A stretch of 25,836 nucleotides of DNA from an uncultured Oscillospiraceae bacterium (GCA_900758315.1 CAAERF010000555.1:1-25836); one strand, 5' to 3'; counted from the first letter of the stretch, positions 1-7,888 are shown. Numbers and translations are program-made. The notes: generated by a model from the letters alone, not told the origin.

Positions 1-1308
1 GCAGGTACCGATGGGCGAGCCGTAGATGTTGAAGCGGACGGTGCCCACCATGAAGTAGTCAAAGAGCACCATGACCACGCCGCCGATGAGCATGGTAAAG
101 ATGGGCAGTGACAGGATGCTGTGGGCCTGCAATATGGAATTGGCCACCAGCATCAGGCACACGAAGATGTTGGCCACGCCCAGAATGGAGAGGATGGGCC
201 CTGCGATGGCGGGGTTCAGCTCGGGGAACAGGAGCCGCACAATGGGCTTGCCCAAGACCATCATGCCCACGCCCGAGGGCATGGCGATGAGGGCGGCGGT
301 CTTCAGGGAGGAGCCGACGATTTTGGCGGCGCCCGTCCGGTTCCGCTGGGTGAAGCAGATGGTGACGGCGGGGATCACCGAGGCGGTGATGGCCACCATC
401 AGGGCCGCGGGAATCTGGTAGACGGTCTGCACGCCGGTGTAGTTGCCCATCAGCTCCCGGGCCGCGTCCTCCGTCAGCATCAGACCGGCGTGCTGCAGCC
501 GGCCCAGCACCAGGGAATTGTCCACCGCCGTGATGATGGAGGTGGAGGAAGAGGTGAGGGTGATGGGGATGGCCAGGGCCAAGCAGGTCTTGAGGATGGA
601 CAGAGCGCTGTCGGTCCGGTCCTTTGGGGCCGGCGGTTCCAGACTGCGGGTGTGGACGAAGTTGGCCGTCATGTAGATCAGAGCGGCCATCTCGGAGATA
701 GTGACGCCCACGATGGCGCCGGCCGCACCGATGTAGTCGGGCATTCCCAGGACCTGGATCAGGTACCAGGCCAGGGACAGGCCCACAATGAGCTTGAACA
801 GGGCCTCGATAATCTGGGACACCGAGGAGGGCGTCATCTGTTGATGGCCCTGGGCGTAGCCCCGGAAGGCGGCCAGTCCGGCCACCAGCATCACCGACGG
901 AGCCAGCACCCGCATACAGGGCGCGGCCTTGGAGTCGTTCATGATCGAGGCGAAGAAGTCCGCGCCAAAGTACATGACCAGGGTGCAGATCAGGCCCACC
1001 GAGAGGAAAAAGAGGAAGGTGACCTCAAAGATCTTGTGAGTCTGATTCAGGCGGCCGGTGACGTTGGCCTCCGAGATCATCTTGGACACGGCCACCGGTA
1101 CGCCGGCGGTGGAGATGGTCAGCAGAATATTAAAGACGTTGAAGGCGGCGGTGAAGTCGGCGTAGCCACTGCTGCCCAGGATGTTGACCAGAGGCAGCTT
1201 ATAAAACATGCTGATGATCTTCACCAGGACGATGCCCACGGCCAGGATAGCCGCGCCGCCGAAAAAGGTGTTGTTACGCTGTTTTTTTCTGGGTCTTCTA
1301 TGGGACAT
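1..1308 (-). CDS. Polysaccharide/lipid II flippase, SpoVB/MurJ-like (MATE/MOP superfamily), 3' end cut off
   Basis: This is the first 436 codons of a membrane protein; the frame is still open at base 1, so the C-terminus lies outside the window. The start is the ATG at 1306-1308, preceded on the minus strand by AGGAGGACAGTGGTT, a good ribosome binding site. The N-terminus is basic (MSHRRPRKKQR). A run of hydrophobic segments follows, and the region around residues 25-75, with a YKLPL motif, a glycine-rich turn and a TAGVPVAVSKMISE motif, matches the SpoVB/YtgP/MurJ branch of the MOP exporter superfamily. Members flip lipid-linked glycans such as lipid II across the cytoplasmic membrane; SpoVB homologues serve spore cortex synthesis. 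Full-length relatives have roughly 450-550 residues, so little is missing. The exact substrate cannot be told from sequence. It may be the last gene of a leftward unit that includes the deaminase behind it (117-base gap). Confidence 0.85.
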   Translation of the reverse strand, partial: MSHRRPRKKQRNNTFFGGAAILAVGIVLVKIISMFYKLPLVNILGSSGYADFTAAFNVFNILLTISTAGVPVAVSKMISEANVTGRLNQTHKIFEVTFLFFLSVGLICTLVMYFGADFFASIMNDSKAAPCMRVLAPSVMLVAGLAAFRGYAQGHQQMTPSSVSQIIEALFKLIVGLSLAWYLIQVLGMPDYIGAAGAIVGVTISEMAALIYMTANFVHTRSLEPPAPKDRTDSALSILKTCLALAIPITLTSSSTSIITAVDNSLVLGRLQHAGLMLTEDAARELMGNYTGVQTVYQIPAALMVAITASVIPAVTICFTQRNRTGAAKIVGSSLKTAALIAMPSGVGMMVLGKPIVRLLFPELNPAIAGPILSILGVANIFVCLMLVANSILQAHSILSLPIFTMLIGGVVMVLFDYFMVGTVRFNIYGSPIGTC

Positions 1309-1425
1309 AACCACTGTCCTCCTGTTTTGCTTCGAGGTCCGGGACCCGGAGGTGGGCCGGACGGGTTTGGTCACAGCCGCCGGAGAGCATCTGCCCGCCG
1401 GACCGGCTGAGGGAGGGGTTCCCGG

Positions 1426-2751
1426 TTAGTTCCCGAACAGAACGGGGAGGGCTTCCTCCAGTGCGCAGTTCATTTTATCCAGATCAATGGTGGAAAAGAA
1501 GCCGTCACGGTAAAGAATTTTTCCCCGGGCCATGGTCAGTACCACGTCACTGCCACGGGCGGAGTAGACCAGGTGCTCCATCACGTCGTGACAGGGCAGC
1601 AGATGGGGCCGGCTGAAGTCCAGGGCGATCAGATCCGCCACATTGCCGGGGACCAGAGCGCCGGTGTCGGTCCGGCCCAGGGCTTTTGCGCCATTGACCG
1701 TGGCCATGCGCAGGGCGTCCCAGGTGGACAGGGCCTTGGGATCACAGTTGGCGCCGCTCTGGAGGATGGCGGCCAGCTTCAGCTCGGCGAACAGGTCCAG
1801 ATTGTTGTTGCTGCTGGCGCCGTCGGTGCCCAGGGCCACGTTGACGCCGAACTCATGGAGCATCCGGGCGACGGGCGCGATACCGGAGCCCAGCTTCAGG
1901 TTGGAGGTAGGGCAGTGGAGGACGGAGACGCCCTTCTTGGCCATCAGCTCCATGTCCTCAGGAGTGACCCAGACGCCATGGGCGCACATGCCACGGGTGC
2001 CGTCCCAGACGCCCGCCTTGTCCAGGGTCTGGAAGGGGGTGTCGCCGTTGTGGCGCTCCATGCACTCCACATGCTCGCTTTTGGTCTCGGACAGGTGGAC
2101 GTGGATGCCCAGCCCGCGGCTTCGGGCGCAGTCCGCCAGATAGCTCCACACCTTGGGGGCCTGGAAGCTGGTGTACTCACCGTGGATGGACATGTCCACC
2201 TTGATCCGGCCGTCGCCTGCGCCGTCCCACTTGTCCGCCAGCTCCACCGACTCCCGGCAGGAGACAAAGTCCTCCGGGTGCTCCACCGGTTCAAAGACGG
2301 TGACGCCCCGGGAGATGTTCATGTTCAGACCGGCGTCCAGTACGGTCTCCACCATCTCGTCGCAGAAGTAGTACATGTCCGCGAAGGTGGTGATGCCATT
2401 GGCGATCATCTCTGCCGCAGCCAGTTGGGTGCCCGCACGGATGGCGTCGGGGGTCAGCTTGGCCTCCACCGGGAAGATATAGTCGTTGAGCCAGGTCTGG
2501 AGATCGTGACCGCCGCCGTAGCCACGCATCAGGGTCATGGGCGCGTGGCAGTGGGTGTTCACCAGGCCGGGCATGAGGACCTGCTTACCGCTACCCTCGA
2601 TGACCTGGTCGAAGTCGCCGGAGGCGGGCCCGGGAGCGATCTCGGTGATCCGGTCGCCCTCCACAATCAGGTGGCCGTGGGGAATGACCTCCTGCGTTTC
2701 ATTCATGGTGACGATGGTAAAGTCGTTGAACAACAGTTTTTGTGAGGACAT
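1426..2751 (-). CDS. mtaD: Amidohydrolase: S-adenosylhomocysteine / 5'-methylthioadenosine / 5'-deoxyadenosine deaminase
   Basis: A 441-residue metal-dependent amidohydrolase of the TRZ/ATZ-MtaD group. It should deaminate adenosine-type nucleosides carrying a modified 5' position (SAH, MTA, 5'-deoxyadenosine, adenosine) to the inosine analogues in the cytosol. Visible metal-site residues are HCH at 67-69, HVHLSE with H217 and H219 and E222, H258 in AHGV, H279 in HCPTSN, and the catalytic D310 in GTDGASSNNN. The PGLVNTHCHAPMTLMRG block near 61-76 is typical of the family. Length is normal. The start has AAAGGAGA upstream. It sits 33 bases behind a purine nucleoside phosphorylase on the same strand, so the pair probably forms one transcript: deamination followed by phosphorolysis of the inosine-type product. 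Preference among MTA, SAH and 5'-deoxyadenosine cannot be decided by eye. Confidence 0.9.
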   Translation of the reverse strand: MSSQKLLFNDFTIVTMNETQEVIPHGHLIVEGDRITEIAPGPASGDFDQVIEGSGKQVLMPGLVNTHCHAPMTLMRGYGGGHDLQTWLNDYIFPVEAKLTPDAIRAGTQLAAAEMIANGITTFADMYYFCDEMVETVLDAGLNMNISRGVTVFEPVEHPEDFVSCRESVELADKWDGAGDGRIKVDMSIHGEYTSFQAPKVWSYLADCARSRGLGIHVHLSETKSEHVECMERHNGDTPFQTLDKAGVWDGTRGMCAHGVWVTPEDMELMAKKGVSVLHCPTSNLKLGSGIAPVARMLHEFGVNVALGTDGASSNNNLDLFAELKLAAILQSGANCDPKALSTWDALRMATVNGAKALGRTDTGALVPGNVADLIALDFSRPHLLPCHDVMEHLVYSARGSDVVLTMARGKILYRDGFFSTIDLDKMNCALEEALPVLFGN

Positions 2752-2784
2752 AAGGTCTCTCCTTTCCAGGCGGACAAGCCGCCG

Positions 2785-3609
2785 TCACATCCGTTTTAAG
2801 CAGCCGCGAATCAGGGCGGAGAACTTCTCCTTGCCGGCCTCAGCGGCGATAAGCACTTCCTCTTCCGAGAGGGGCTGGTCCAGAATGCCGGCGGCCATGT
2901 TGGACAGCAGACTGACGCCCAGCACCTGCATCCCGCAGTGGGCGGCCACCAGTACCTCGGGAGCGGTGGACATGCCCACGGCGTCGGCGCCCAGAATCCG
3001 GGCCGCCCGGACCTCTGCCGGGGACTCGTAGTGAGGGCCGGTCCAGAACATGTAGACCCCGTGGCGCAGGGTGATGTCCTGTTCCTCCGCCACCTCATGG
3101 GCGATCTGCCGCAGAGCCGGGGTGTAGAGGTAGGAGCAGTCGGGGAACCGGGGACCGAACTGGGACAGATTGGGACCCCGCAGCGGGGAGTCCATCGCCA
3201 TCTTGATCTGGTCATCGATGACCATCAGGTCGCCGGGCTCCCAGTCCAGATTGACGCAGCCTGCGGCGTTGGTGACAATCAGGGTGTCCGCGCCCAGCAG
3301 CCGCAGGACCCGGACGGCGAAGGTGACCTCTTCCAGGGAGTAGCCCTCGTAGGGGTGGAGCCGTCCCTGCATCACCGCCACATTCTGGCCGTCCAGCCGG
3401 CCAAAGACCAGCTGACCCTTGTGGCCCGGAGCGGTGGAGGTTTTGAAGTGGGGGATCTGGCCGTAGGGCACCCGGATGGGCGCTTCGACCTCGTCGCCCA
3501 GATAGCCCAGGCCGGAGCCCAGGATCATGGCGACCTTCGGAGTGAAGGTGCCGATCTGACCGCGCAGATAGTCCGCGCTCTCCTGATATTGTGCAAAGGT
3601 GTAACTCAT
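2785..3609 (-). CDS. punA: Purine nucleoside phosphorylase (trimeric, inosine/guanosine type)
   Basis: A 274-residue trimeric-class purine nucleoside phosphorylase, cleaving inosine or guanosine (perhaps deoxy- or 5'-modified forms) with phosphate to base plus (deoxy)ribose-1-phosphate. Family motifs appear in order: GSGLG at 31-35 (phosphate loop), GRLHPYEG at 82-89, NAAG at 114-117, GPHYESPAE at 191-199 (Tyr and Glu for base and ribose), AVGMSTAPE at 210-218 and SNMAAG at 236-241, with N237 as the base-recognition Asn. Length fits the family (about 270-280). The start is supported by AGAGGAGG just upstream. It is the first gene after the promoter at 3650-3678 and is followed at 33 bases by the deaminase gene. 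The role in salvaging purines from SAM by-products is inferred from that pairing. Confidence 0.93.
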   Translation of the reverse strand: MSYTFAQYQESADYLRGQIGTFTPKVAMILGSGLGYLGDEVEAPIRVPYGQIPHFKTSTAPGHKGQLVFGRLDGQNVAVMQGRLHPYEGYSLEEVTFAVRVLRLLGADTLIVTNAAGCVNLDWEPGDLMVIDDQIKMAMDSPLRGPNLSQFGPRFPDCSYLYTPALRQIAHEVAEEQDITLRHGVYMFWTGPHYESPAEVRAARILGADAVGMSTAPEVLVAAHCGMQVLGVSLLSNMAAGILDQPLSEEEVLIAAEAGKEKFSALIRGCLKRM

Positions 3610-3649
3610 AGTGGGCCTCCTCTGTTTGCATCCTATATAAATATGTCAT

Positions 3650-3678
3650 ATTCTACCCTGCAAGGGCCGAAAAAGCAA
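3650..3678 (-). promoter_or_regulatory. Likely sigma-A promoter of the phosphorylase-deaminase operon
   Basis: On the minus strand TTGCTT (3673-3678) and TAGAAT (3650-3655) are separated by exactly 17 bases. The -10 is one base off consensus and the -35 is weaker (3 of 6). It is about 40 bases before the phosphorylase start. A perfect TTGACA lies a little upstream, but its spacing to TAGAAT (27 bases) is too long to be used with it. Confidence 0.5.
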
Positions 3679-3746
3679 GTGGTGTCAACGGGTTCAGGGG
3701 TTGAGGGGTGTTTCGGTGTCGATGAAGAGTTGCGGCGAGAAAAGCA

Positions 3747-3946
3747 GGGAACCCATGAAGGAGAATCCCCGATTATTATGCTGTACTTGCTTATGATAAG
3801 TTCACTGCACCCGTTAAGACGGGCGCAGCCTACGCTACAAATGTGCCCCCGGCACATTTGCTTTACGCTGCGGCGCAGCGCAATGCGTTTTTGGGTCCAG
3901 CCTTTTTCCAAAAAGGCTGGCGGGGTCCAGGGGCAGAGCCCCTGGG
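3747..3946. repeat. Mosaic palindrome array R1 (between desulfurase and phosphorylase)
   Basis: This fills most of a 339-base gap without a gene. Stem-loops seen, left to right on the plus strand: a decayed GGGAACCC element (3747-3754, with 3763-3770), TGCACCCG/CGGGCGCA (3806-3827), CAAATGTGCC/GGCACATTTG (3838-3860), CGCTGC/GCAGCG (3866-3880), an 11-bp stem CCAGCCTTTTT/AAAAAGGCTGG (3897-3920) and CCAGGGGC/GCCCCTGG (3927-3945). The last hairpin is 3 bases from the desulfurase stop codon. The left part recurs reversed at 7625-7740 with paired base changes in the stems; the right part recurs at 15405-15451 and 17441-17485. No transposase and no target duplication were seen. Confidence 0.9.
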
Positions 3947-3948
3947 AA

Positions 3949-5091
3949 CTAGCTCATCGAGGGAAACAGCGTATCCCGGGCGTGTTTCAAAGCGGCGACG
4001 AAGGCGTCCACTTCCTCCCGGGAAGTGGACCGGTCGAAGGAGACCCGGAAGGCGCCGTTTCGCTGAGGTTTGCTTAGGGAGAGTGCCTCGTACACATGGC
4101 TGGCCTTGCCCCGATGGCAGGCGGACCCGGCAGAAATATATACGCCCTGATCTCCCAGTACCCGCACCAGCACTTCGCTCTTGTAGCCAGGCAGAGTCAG
4201 TGCCAGAATGTGGGGCGCCTCGCCGCAGCCAATCTGCTCCGCCTGGGGCACCTCTACCCGGAGCCGCTCCAAAGTGTACGTCTTCAAATCCTGTAAATAG
4301 GCGGCGGTGTCCGGGAGCTGTGCCTTTCCCACCTGACAGGCGGCGGCAAAGGCGGCGATCTGGGCAGTGGGTTCGGTGCCGGAGCGCAGTCCATTCTCCT
4401 GACCGCCGCCCAGAATCATGGGCTTCAGCGGCAGTCCCGAGCGGATGTACAGAGCGCCGATGCCCTTGGGTGCGTGGACCTTGTGCCCGCTGATGGTGAG
4501 CAGGTCCACTCCCAGCTTGGCCGGGGTGAAGGGCACCTTCAAAAAGCCCTGTACCGCATCGGTGTGGAATAAAATCCGCCGGTCGTATTTCTTTACCAGC
4601 GCTGCGGCTTCCCGGACCGGCAGCAGGGTGCCCAGTTCGTTGTTCACCAGCATCATGGACACCAGTGCGGTCTCGGGCCGCAGAGCGGCCTCCAGGTCGG
4701 CCAGGGAGACGGAGCCCTCCCGGTTGGGTGGCAGATAGGTGACCTCCCAGCCCTCGGCCTCCAGCTGATGGCAGGTCTGGAGCACCGCGTCGTGCTCGAT
4801 GGCGGTGGTGATGATGTGGCGGCCCTTGTGGCGGTTCCGGTCGGCGCCCAGCCGCAGGGCCCAGTTGTCGCTCTCGGTGCCGCAGGAGGTGAAAATCAGC
4901 TCCTTAGGTTGGCAGCCCAGAGCTGCGGCGACGATTTTCCGGTCACTGTCCAGCTGTTTTTTGGCCTGCTGGCCCAGCGAATACTGAGCGGAGGGATTGC
5001 CATAGCCCTCAGTCATCACGCGATAGGCCGCCTCAGCGGCCTCTTTGCATACCGGCGTGGTGGCGGCGTTGTCTAAATAGGCAGTTGTCAT
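3949..5091 (-). CDS. Cysteine desulfurase (NifS/IscS-like, class V aminotransferase fold)
   Basis: A 380-residue PLP enzyme that should take sulfur from L-cysteine as an enzyme persulfide and pass it to Fe-S cluster or thio-cofactor assembly. Seen in sequence: YLDNAATTP at 5-13, CGTESDN at 70-76 (phosphate contact), H100 in the EHDAV segment stacking on PLP, D178 and Q181 in HTDAVQG, the Schiff-base K204 in SGHKVHAPKG, RSGTEP at 236-241 and the catalytic C325 in SAGSACHRGKAS. The Cys-loop version is neither the classical IscS (SACTSASLEP) nor SufS form, so I give no gene symbol. Length is normal. The ribosome site is AGGTGA, 7 bases before the start. It stands alone between two repeat arrays with no scaffold gene (iscU) beside it; mtaB, Mrp and HemZ nearby are Fe-S proteins that could use its sulfur (inference). 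The stop TAG nearly touches array R1. Confidence 0.92.
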   Translation of the reverse strand: MTTAYLDNAATTPVCKEAAEAAYRVMTEGYGNPSAQYSLGQQAKKQLDSDRKIVAAALGCQPKELIFTSCGTESDNWALRLGADRNRHKGRHIITTAIEHDAVLQTCHQLEAEGWEVTYLPPNREGSVSLADLEAALRPETALVSMMLVNNELGTLLPVREAAALVKKYDRRILFHTDAVQGFLKVPFTPAKLGVDLLTISGHKVHAPKGIGALYIRSGLPLKPMILGGGQENGLRSGTEPTAQIAAFAAACQVGKAQLPDTAAYLQDLKTYTLERLRVEVPQAEQIGCGEAPHILALTLPGYKSEVLVRVLGDQGVYISAGSACHRGKASHVYEALSLSKPQRNGAFRVSFDRSTSREEVDAFVAALKHARDTLFPSMS

Positions 5092-5154
5092 TTGGTATCA
5101 CCTGAATTGATCTGAAAACAGTTGTGTATCATTCTTATCTGCTCACGCAGATCA

Positions 5155-5309
5155 GGGAACCCCTGACGTGGGTTCCCTACGGCCAAACTTGGTTTGGCCT
5201 ACCCTCCTGCGTTTTGGGGATCATGGGAGGTTTCGCACTCTGCGGAGTGCGACCAGAGACGCTGTCTCTGGACTCTGCCAGCCTTTGAAAAGGCTGGACC
5301 GAAACTTTC
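5155..5309. repeat. Mosaic palindrome array R2 (behind the DUF554 gene)
   Basis: This lies in the 243-base gap between desulfurase and DUF554 genes. Five stem-loops in a row on the plus strand: GGGAACCC/GGGTTCCC (5155-5177), GGCCAAAC/GTTTGGCC (5181-5199), TCGCACTC/GAGTGCGA (5233-5252), CCAGAGAC/GTCTCTGG (5253-5271) and CCAGCCTTT/AAAGGCTGG (5278-5297), then a conserved linker GACCGAAACTTT. The same five units in the same order and orientation recur at 7732-7888. A further small hairpin (ATCTGC/GCAGAT, 5137-5152) borders the array on the desulfurase side. I see no convincing promoter for the desulfurase in the remaining bases. Confidence 0.92.
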
Positions 5310-5334
5310 TGCTTTGGGAACAGCAGGATTTCAA

Positions 5335-6048
5335 CTAGATCGGCAGGAACCCCAGCGCCCAGGAGAGAATGGGCACGAAGACCAGGGCGGGGAGATAGTC
5401 AGCGACCTTGATTTTGGTTAGGCCGATGAGATTCAGGCCCAGTGCCAGAATCAGGACTGACCCGCAGCAGGTCAGCTCAGCGATGGCAGCGGTGGTGAGG
5501 AAGGGCGCCAGCACCGAGGCCAGCAGGACCAGTGCGCCCTGAAAGACCAGCACGAAGGCGGCGGACAGGAGGACGCCCAGTCCCAGGGAAGCCGCCAGCA
5601 TGGACGAGGAGATCAGGTCCAGCAGGGACTTGGTGAACAGCATCTCATTGTCACCGGAGATACCGGCGTTGAGGGAACCGACGATGGTCATACTGCCCAC
5701 GCAGAAGAGCAGGGAGGCAGTGACAAAGCCCTGTGCCAGAGAGATCCGGGCGGTACCCTCTTCCAGCGACTGTTTGTGGCTGAACTTTCCCTCGATCCAG
5801 TCGCCGAGGGCCTGAATTTTCCCGTCCAGGTCCAGCAGCGTGCCCACCAGGGCGCCCAGCACCATGGAGACGATGAGAACCAGGGTGTTTTCGCCGGCCA
5901 TCATACCGTCGATGCCAATGTAAATGGTACACAGGCCGATGCCCAGCATGATCGCGGAGGTCAGCCGCTGGGGGATGCCCTTTTTCAGCAGCAGGCCCAC
6001 ACAGCTGCCCACGATGACGGTGATGGTGTTGACCAGTACGCCGATCAT
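5335..6048 (-). CDS. DUF554 family membrane protein (YdfK/YqgA-like)
   Basis: A 237-residue integral membrane protein of the DUF554 family, whose transported substrate or role is not established. About six or seven hydrophobic segments cover nearly the whole chain, starting directly at residue 1 (MIGVLVNTITVIVGSCVG). Typical family blocks are the Gly-rich first helix, GIGLCTIYIGIDG near 36-48, GALVGTLLDLDGKI near 65-78 and the short loop around 78-90 ending in a GDWIEGKF-like stretch. Length agrees with the family (about 220-240). Its ATG overlaps the stop codon of mtaB by four bases (ATGA), so it is translationally coupled to mtaB and made from the same transcript. The pairing does not reveal its function. 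The stop is followed after about 25 bases by array R2. Confidence 0.88.
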   Translation of the reverse strand: MIGVLVNTITVIVGSCVGLLLKKGIPQRLTSAIMLGIGLCTIYIGIDGMMAGENTLVLIVSMVLGALVGTLLDLDGKIQALGDWIEGKFSHKQSLEEGTARISLAQGFVTASLLFCVGSMTIVGSLNAGISGDNEMLFTKSLLDLISSSMLAASLGLGVLLSAAFVLVFQGALVLLASVLAPFLTTAAIAELTCCGSVLILALGLNLIGLTKIKVADYLPALVFVPILSWALGFLPI

Positions 6049-7352
6049 AGAATCACTCCTTCCAGAGCACGGCCGGAGCGGCCGGTGATATGGACAGATT
6101 TCACGGTATTGTGGAGGTTCTGTTCCTGCTCCTCCGGCAGAGCGGACCAGAATACCTCCGCATAGTTGGGTGCGTGACCGTGCCAGCGACCCTCCACCTG
6201 CTCCTCGAAGAGAACAGGCAGGGTTTCACCGATCCAGCTGTCCAGGTAGCGCGCTTCCATCTTCCGGGCGACTTCGGCAGCGGCGTGACAGCGGGCCTCC
6301 TTCACCGCGTTGGGGAGCTGGTCGGGCAGACGGTCAGCCACGGTACCGCTCCGGCGGGAGTAGGGGAAGATGTGCATGGCGGCGAAGTCCGCCTGCTGAA
6401 TCAGGTCCAAGGTGGCGGCGAACTCCTCCTCGGTCTCGCCGGCGAAGCCGCAGATGAGATCGGTAGTGATGGCGGGCCGGTCAAAGAACTGGCGCAGCAG
6501 CCGGCAGGAATCCAGGAAGCGCCCGGCGGTGTACTTCCGGTTCATCCGCTTCAGAGTGGCGTCGCAGCCGGACTGGAGGGCCAGATGGAAGTGAGGACAC
6601 AGGTTGTCCTGCTGAGCTGCCCGGCGGCAGAACTCCTCGGTGATCGTCCGGGGCTCCAGACTGCCCAGCCGGATCCGCAGGGTAGGTGCCGCGTGGCACA
6701 CCGCCTCCACTAGGTCGATGAGGGTCTGGCCGGCCCCCAGATCCTCACCCCAGCTGGAGATCTCGATGCCGGTGAGCACGATCTCGTGGTAGCCGGCCTT
6801 GGCCAGCGCCCTGGTCTGAGTCACCGCCGCCGGGATGGAGGCACTGCGCACCGGTCCCCGGGTGAAGGGGATGATACAGTAGGTACAGAAGTTGCTGCAC
6901 CCGTCCTCCACCTTTAGCATGGCCCGGGTGCGGCCGGATAATCCGCCGGCTGGGAGCACCTCGAAATCGTGGCGCCGGAGGGCGTCGTCCACCGACACGG
7001 CGGGTGCGTCGGGCCGGACACTCTGCTGTTCCAGCCGGTCCAGAAAGGCCAGCCGGTCACCGGTGCCCGCCACCAGATCCACGCCCAGGGCGGCGATGTC
7101 CTCGGGTTTGGCCTGGGCGTAGCAGCCGCACACCGCCACGATGGCGTCCGGATGGTCCCGGCGGGTGCGGCGGATCATATTCCGGCACTTTTTGTCGCTG
7201 ACGGCGGTGACGGAGCAGGTGTTGATGATGTACACGTCGGCGTCGCCGTCAAAGGGAGTCAGAGTGTGACCCCGCTGGGTCAGAAGGGTCTCCATGGCCT
7301 GGGTCTCGTACTGGTTGACCTTGCAGCCCAGAGTATAAATCGCAAAGCGCAT
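6045..7352 (-). CDS. mtaB: tRNA t6A37 methylthiotransferase MtaB (radical SAM, two Fe-S clusters)
   Basis: A 435-residue radical-SAM methylthiotransferase converting t6A to ms2t6A at position 37 of ANN-decoding tRNAs. The N-terminal UPF0004 domain carries its cluster cysteines at C10 (TLGCKVNQYE), C46 (NTCSVT) and C77 (CGCYAQ); the radical-SAM CxxxCxxC is C152, C156 and C159 (GCSNFCTYCIIPFTRG); a TRAM-like tail follows after about residue 365. TLGCKVNQYE rather than a MiaB-type start points to MtaB. I chose ATG at 7352, because the family begins directly with (M)RFAIYTLGC and AAAGGCGAG lies upstream; an in-frame TTG at 7376 would add eight residues. A promoter is at 7411-7439. DUF554 overlaps its end (ATGA). 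The clusters need sulfur, which the neighbouring desulfurase could supply (inference). Confidence 0.93.
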   Translation of the reverse strand: MRFAIYTLGCKVNQYETQAMETLLTQRGHTLTPFDGDADVYIINTCSVTAVSDKKCRNMIRRTRRDHPDAIVAVCGCYAQAKPEDIAALGVDLVAGTGDRLAFLDRLEQQSVRPDAPAVSVDDALRRHDFEVLPAGGLSGRTRAMLKVEDGCSNFCTYCIIPFTRGPVRSASIPAAVTQTRALAKAGYHEIVLTGIEISSWGEDLGAGQTLIDLVEAVCHAAPTLRIRLGSLEPRTITEEFCRRAAQQDNLCPHFHLALQSGCDATLKRMNRKYTAGRFLDSCRLLRQFFDRPAITTDLICGFAGETEEEFAATLDLIQQADFAAMHIFPYSRRSGTVADRLPDQLPNAVKEARCHAAAEVARKMEARYLDSWIGETLPVLFEEQVEGRWHGHAPNYAEVFWSALPEEQEQNLHNTVKSVHITGRSGRALEGVIL

Positions 7353-7388
7353 AGAAATAAAGCTCGCCTTTCTCAATCAGAATCGAAG

Positions 7389-7402
7389 GCGGGAAATCCC
7401 GC
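7389..7402 (-). promoter_or_regulatory. Perfect inverted repeat at the mtaB transcription start
   Basis: GCGGGAAATCCCGC has 6-bp perfect arms around a two-base centre. It lies 8 bases downstream of the predicted -10 of mtaB, so it covers the likely +1. It could be a repressor site or a tiny 5' hairpin; nothing in the sequence decides. Confidence 0.3.
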
Positions 7403-7410
7403 AATCATTT

Positions 7411-7439
7411 ATTATAATCGGAAAAGGAGAGGCTGTACA
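7411..7439 (-). promoter_or_regulatory. Likely sigma-A promoter of mtaB-DUF554
   Basis: Minus-strand TGTACA (7434-7439), a 17-base spacer and a perfect TATAAT (7411-7416), about 60 bases before the mtaB ATG. It is divergent from the plus-strand promoter candidate at 7473-7502. Confidence 0.6.
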
Positions 7440-7472
7440 GGGTAAAACCATATAAATTTGTATCAGATGTCA

Positions 7473-7502
7473 TTTACAAGGGCCTTTCCACCGTGCTACA
7501 AT
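7473..7502 (+). promoter_or_regulatory. Candidate promoter reading through array R3 towards yfbR
   Basis: TTTACA (7473-7478) and TACAAT (7497-7502) are each one base from consensus, with an 18-base spacer ending in TGC, which makes an extended -10 (TGNTACAAT). If used, it gives yfbR a leader of about 430 bases containing the whole of array R3. No better promoter is visible between the array and yfbR. Confidence 0.45.
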
Positions 7503-7555
7503 GGTCAGGATATCTACGGATTCTGGAAGGCAGAAATGGGAGATTTCGCACGTAG

Positions 7556-7888
7556 CCATGCCTGTCTTAACGGGCACAGTGAATGCATCGAAACAGGCAT
7601 GGTGCAATCATCGGGGAACCCCGCAGCGCCGCAGCGTGAAGCAAACGTGCCGGGGGCACGTTTGTAGCGTAGGCTGTGCCCGTCTTAACGGGCACAGTGA
7701 ACGTATCGAGAAAGGTAAGGCGTAATCGTCAGGGAACCCCTGGCGTGGGTTCCCTACGACCAAACTTCGTTTGGTCTACCCTCCTGCGCTTTTGGAATCA
7801 TAGAGAGTTTCGCACTCTGCGGAATGCGACCAGGGGCTTTGCCCCCTGGACCCCCACCAGCCTTTGAAAAGGCTGGATCCAAACTTTT
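7556..7888. repeat. Mosaic palindrome array R3 (largest copy, upstream of yfbR)
   Basis: This fills most of the gene-free stretch 7353-7936. On the plus strand: a TGCCTG/CGGGCA hairpin (about 7559-7576), a truncated GGGGAACCCC (7613-7622), CAAACGTGCC/GGCACGTTTG (7642-7664), TGTGCCCG/CGGGCACA (7675-7696), GGGAACCC/GGGTTCCC (7732-7754), GACCAAAC/GTTTGGTC (7758-7776), TCGCACTC/GAATGCGA (7810-7829), CCAGGGG/CCCCTGG (7830-7849) and CCAGCCTTT/AAAGGCTGG (7857-7876), then the CCAAACTTTT linker. The first half matches R1 reversed; the second half matches R2 nearly end to end. Short open frames of 60-75 codons across it are by-products of the repeat and not genes. Confidence 0.92.
7564..7740 (+). repeat. 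Imperfect direct repeat inside array R3 (two units, 118-base period)
   Basis: The 59-base units 7564-7622 and 7682-7740 match at 49 of 59 positions; the first 20 bases (GTCTTAACGGGCACAGTGAA) are identical. In the first unit the GGGAACCC palindrome is cut after its left arm and joined directly to a GCAGCG-type element, which looks like a recombination junction. Confidence 0.85.

Noticed and set aside
121..1410. A 429-codon plus-strand frame opposite the flippase gene
   Set aside because: Low-complexity Gly/His/Gln/Asp-rich translation, antisense to a clear membrane protein gene with a good ribosome site.
1309..1425. Terminator behind the deaminase gene
   Set aside because: A short TCCGGG/CCCGGA dyad exists, but there is no T-tract and the stem is short; the flippase gene may simply be read through.
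3890..3948. Arrays as insertion sequences or MITEs
   Set aside because: No transposase, no long terminal inverted repeats around a whole array and no target-site duplication that I can see; unit order varies between copies.
7458..7725. Small frames of 60-75 codons across array R3, and a 92-codon one at 3633-3911, sharing a CRGH-CSVGCARLNG-like sequence
   Set aside because: The shared peptide comes from the same DNA palindrome units read in one frame; the changes between copies keep the stems paired rather than conserve codons.
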